Assembly: GCF_020085105.1 (NCBI RefSeq)
Contig: NC_058055.1
Span: 27,751,372-27,815,371 of the forward strand
DNA from: Siniperca chuatsi
Lineage: Eukaryota > Chordata > Actinopteri > Centrarchiformes > Sinipercidae
Length of the DNA stretch: 64,000 bases
Reading direction: 5' to 3'
Shown here: positions 60,990 to 64,000 of the stretch, piece by piece
Layout: the number at the start of each line of letters is the position of its first letter
Position numbering within the stretch: position 1 is the first letter of the stretch
Notes under the pieces: generated by a model
The model's input: only the letters and a program-made list of their open reading frames with translations
Told to the model about the DNA's origin: nothing
Database searches by the model: none
Made by a program: the position numbers and the translations under genes

Positions 60990-61849
60990 TGTCCTTAACT
61001 TTGTTACATGAAACACTTACAAATATATACACAGATTATAAAACATGTATATAAGAAATCATGTTTCATATACAGATCAGAGAAATACAACATACTTTTG
61101 GAGAACAGTTTTATATTTTTTTTTAATCTGTTTTGACTATTAATGATTAAAAGTCTTGTCTTAGACTGGCTGTATCTGCAAAGCTGCAATACTAGGACAA
61201 ACATCTTAACACCAGAGTTTAAACATGAACATAAGCGTGAGGGAGAACATTGACAGTCAGGTGTGTATTTTAACTTTTCACAGGCCAATTACTTAGTAGC
61301 ATCTGGGGCTAAAGCACTTGGTTTTTTCAGAGAAAACATTTTTCGACCAGATACCAGCTGTGTCATGCAAAACATGACATTACCTTTGTATGCTGTTGCT
61401 TTTTATATATATTTATATACATCTATTTTTTTTACCTCTTTGTCTGGCTGTATTTCTGTTAATATGTTTTATTATATTGGTCTCAGTTTATGCATATTTC
61501 AGCAACGTTGCTGCTATTATTGGTCATCTGTTGTTATTTTAGTCTACATTTAGTAATGTTAGAATTTATTGTTTCACGTGTAAAAAAGGGCTTAAAAACC
61601 CATATTTTCATCAAACTACCTAAATAAAATATGTATGCACTAAAAAATAATAACAGTTGTGTTTATTGTAGGTAATTGTGGATTATTAATGGCAGTAGAT
61701 TAAACATAAGCAATAAAAAAATACATCAGATAATCTGTACAATAAAAAAATAAGATTTAGTCTTTATTTTTGTTGTTAAATATGAAAAAGAGACAATCAA
61801 AAGTAAGAATTTTCACTTTAAGATGACGTTAATAATGTGGGAGGAGCTG

Positions 61850-61850
<1 letters not shown>
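60990..61850. other. Spacer between H3 and H4
   Basis: AT-rich DNA with no gene or repeat I recognise. No H2A, H2B or H1 coding sequence is present. Confidence 0.6.
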
Positions 61851-62286
<436 letters not shown>

Positions 62287-62320
62287 ACCCGATCCGGACC
62301 CGCTGACACACGAACACAAA

Positions 62321-62336
62321 GGCTCTTTTAAGAGCC
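62321..62336 (+). terminator. H4 mRNA 3' histone stem-loop
   Basis: GGCTCTTTTAAGAGCC, identical to the H3 hairpin, 34 nt after the stop. Confidence 0.95.
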
Positions 62337-62339
62337 AAA

Positions 62340-62936
62340 CACTTCCTCGAAGAGTTCTTCCTGTTCGCTTTATATTATATTCACTTCAAACAGCGTCAAA
62401 TGCACTTACAAGGTTTTAGGTTGGACTCTAATGTGACATCAAGTGTAGAGAAAACAGCAGTTTATAACTAATGCATTAATAGATTACACTAAATTGATCA
62501 GTAGTTCAGTGAATTATATTAGCTTACAATAGCCAGCTCATGTAGCATCATAAACATGTGTCATGATTCATGTCATGACTGTGTTAATAGGCCACTTCTG
62601 AATATAAAATTACCACCAAATCATCTATCAAACAGGATAATTATCTTTTTATTCTGTAAATCTAACTAATCACATGTATGTTTACACAAGACAGTATTTT
62701 TGGTGAAACTTGTTTCAGAGTTGAGTTCATGTTAGTTACACATTTAAACCTTTTTATTTTTTTATTTTAACGTGAGTTTGAGTCACCGATGAAAATAAAA
62801 CGTGGTGATTCTGCAGCTTGCAGATCTGTTGTCACGGACCCCTCAGACCTGCATATTCCTCTAAACTTCACCAACTACGGCCAACACACGCACTACCACG
62901 TGATTATGTGGTACAAGGAGTGTTCAGTCCACCTGG
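62340..62936. other. Spacer, no recognised feature
   Basis: AT-rich. No reading frame or repeat was recognised. Confidence 0.45.
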
Positions 62937-62990
62937 ATCAGAATCACGAATACTTTATTGATCCCAGAGGGGAAACTCTTTGTGCCAACA
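62937..62990 (-). mobile_element. LINE tail relic
   Basis: 'gatcagaatcacgaatactt' and 'tgatcccagaggggaaactc' match the inverted LINE 3' tail; about 54 bp remain. Confidence 0.6.
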
Positions 62991-63029
62991 GTGTCTCCAC
63001 AACAGCTGGTTACGTATCGTAACCAATAC

Positions 63030-63620
63030 AGAAATTTTGCAGACCGAGCAGGCCGGTCTACAAGACAAAATGCCTCCGAAACTAAAAGATCTGTTCCAGC
63101 TCATCATCAGCATTGTGTGTGATCTCATAATACCTTATTACCCGACTAGGACACTGCGCTCCCAGGATGCAGTGTTCCTTGAGGTTCCTAGAGTCTCCAA
63201 AAGTAGACTGGGAGCCAGAGCCTTCAGTCATCAAGCTCCTCTTCTGTGGAATCAGATCCCAGTTTGGGTTCGGGAGGCAGACACCATCTCCACATTTAAG
63301 AGCAGGACGGTGTAGTCCCTCGTTCGTCCAGGAGTGTTCTATCGTAGAAAAAGTTTCAGTCGCAGTCATCTGGACACTGTTTTCAGAATCAAGACGTTTC
63401 GGCTCCCATCCGGAAGTCATTCTCAATTGTGAAAAAAAAAATTTCGGTTTCGGTTTCTTGATTCTGAAAACAGTGTCCAGATGACTATGACTGAAACCTT
63501 TTCTACGATATTTAAGAGCAGGCTTAAGACTTTCGTCTTTGATAAAGCTTATAGTTAGGGCTGGCTCAGGTGAGCCCTGAACCATCCCTTAGTTATGCTG
63601 CTGTAGGCCTAGACTGCTGG
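63030..63620 (+). pseudogene. LINE ORF C-terminus, split by a Penelope insertion
   Basis: Encodes SRLGARAFSHQAPLLWNQIP then EADTISTFKSR, and resumes after the insertion with LKTFVFDKAYS before a stop. This looks like the end of a non-LTR retrotransposon ORF; clade uncertain. The break is exactly at a 13-bp duplication. Confidence 0.65.
63293..63523. mobile_element. Fold-back Penelope-like tail with 13-bp TSD
   Basis: ATTTAAGAGCAGG flanks the insertion at 63293-63305 and 63511-63523. The insert (63306-63510) is two Penelope tails in inverted orientation around an A-rich centre, with no coding sequence. The left end starts 'acggtgtagtccctcgttcg', like the copy at 13084. Confidence 0.8.
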
Positions 63621-63800
63621 GAGACTTCCCACGATGCACCTCTTTCCTCTCTCCTTCTCTCCCTCTCCGTCTGTATGCATTTTTATCCCATTACTGCATG
63701 TTATTAACTCGACATCTTCTCTCTCCCGTAGTTCTGTACTTTCTCGTTTCTCTCCTCTCTCCTTCTGTCGCTTTCAGCAAGTATTTCTGCCTCCAGAGCT

Positions 63801-63947
63801 GCAGAGTCTGGATTTGTGGTTGTGGGCCACCTGCTGCCCCCGTGTTCCTGCAGAGTCTGGATCTGTGGTTGTGGGCCACCTGCTGCCCCCGTGTTCCTGC
63901 AGAGTCTGGATCTGTGGTTGTGGGCCACCTGCTGCCCCCGTGTTCCT
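63801..63947 (+). repeat. 49-bp tandem repeat, 3 copies
   Basis: Unit begins GCAGAGTCTGGATCTGTGGT. One base differs in the first copy. It yields repeated antisense and sense ORFs without a known domain. Confidence 0.92.
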
Positions 63948-64000
63948 GCTCGACAACTGCTACTACAGTTGTTGTTATTGGCTCTGTTACTAATACTGAC

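Overview
This window reads as vertebrate, almost certainly teleost (probably percomorph), nuclear DNA. It has long multi-exon genes with GT-AG introns, replication-dependent histone genes, a vertebrate tRNA-Asp, and many fish-type repeats: Tc1, LINE tails ending in TTCTGATTCTGA, Penelope-like elements, a tRNA-derived SINE, and hAT- or TTAA-type MITEs.

Layout. Positions 1-4594 are repeat-rich intergenic DNA. Positions 4595-22188 (minus) hold a complete single-domain hexokinase: ten coding exons, 505 aa, with a probable non-coding first exon at 27812-~27900. Its internal exon sizes (163, 149, 120, 96, 100, 184, 156, 234) are the classical hexokinase/glucokinase set. Positions 28000-34154 are intergenic: a promoter-proximal hairpin, a CA microsatellite, a TTAA-flanked MITE, a broken Tc1 transposase and a 1.3-kb minisatellite. 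Positions 34155-59209 (minus) hold uimc1 (RAP80), the ubiquitin-binding subunit of the BRCA1-A complex: 22 coding exons, 1064 aa, phase-consistent throughout. Positions 59910-59981 hold tRNA-Asp(GUC) on the minus strand. Histone H3.2 (60512-60922) and H4 (61975-62286) follow on the plus strand, each with a 3' histone stem-loop. The right end is retroelement debris.

The two long genes are adjacent and co-oriented, as HK3 and UIMC1 are at human 5q35.2. This is the main reason for calling the hexokinase a provisional hk3 ortholog, although mammalian HK3 has two kinase domains and this gene has one.

The genes do not form a pathway: one phosphorylates hexoses, one recruits BRCA1-A to K63-ubiquitin at DNA breaks, and the rest are S-phase histones and a tRNA. 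All homology statements come from recognising sequence families by eye; no search was run.
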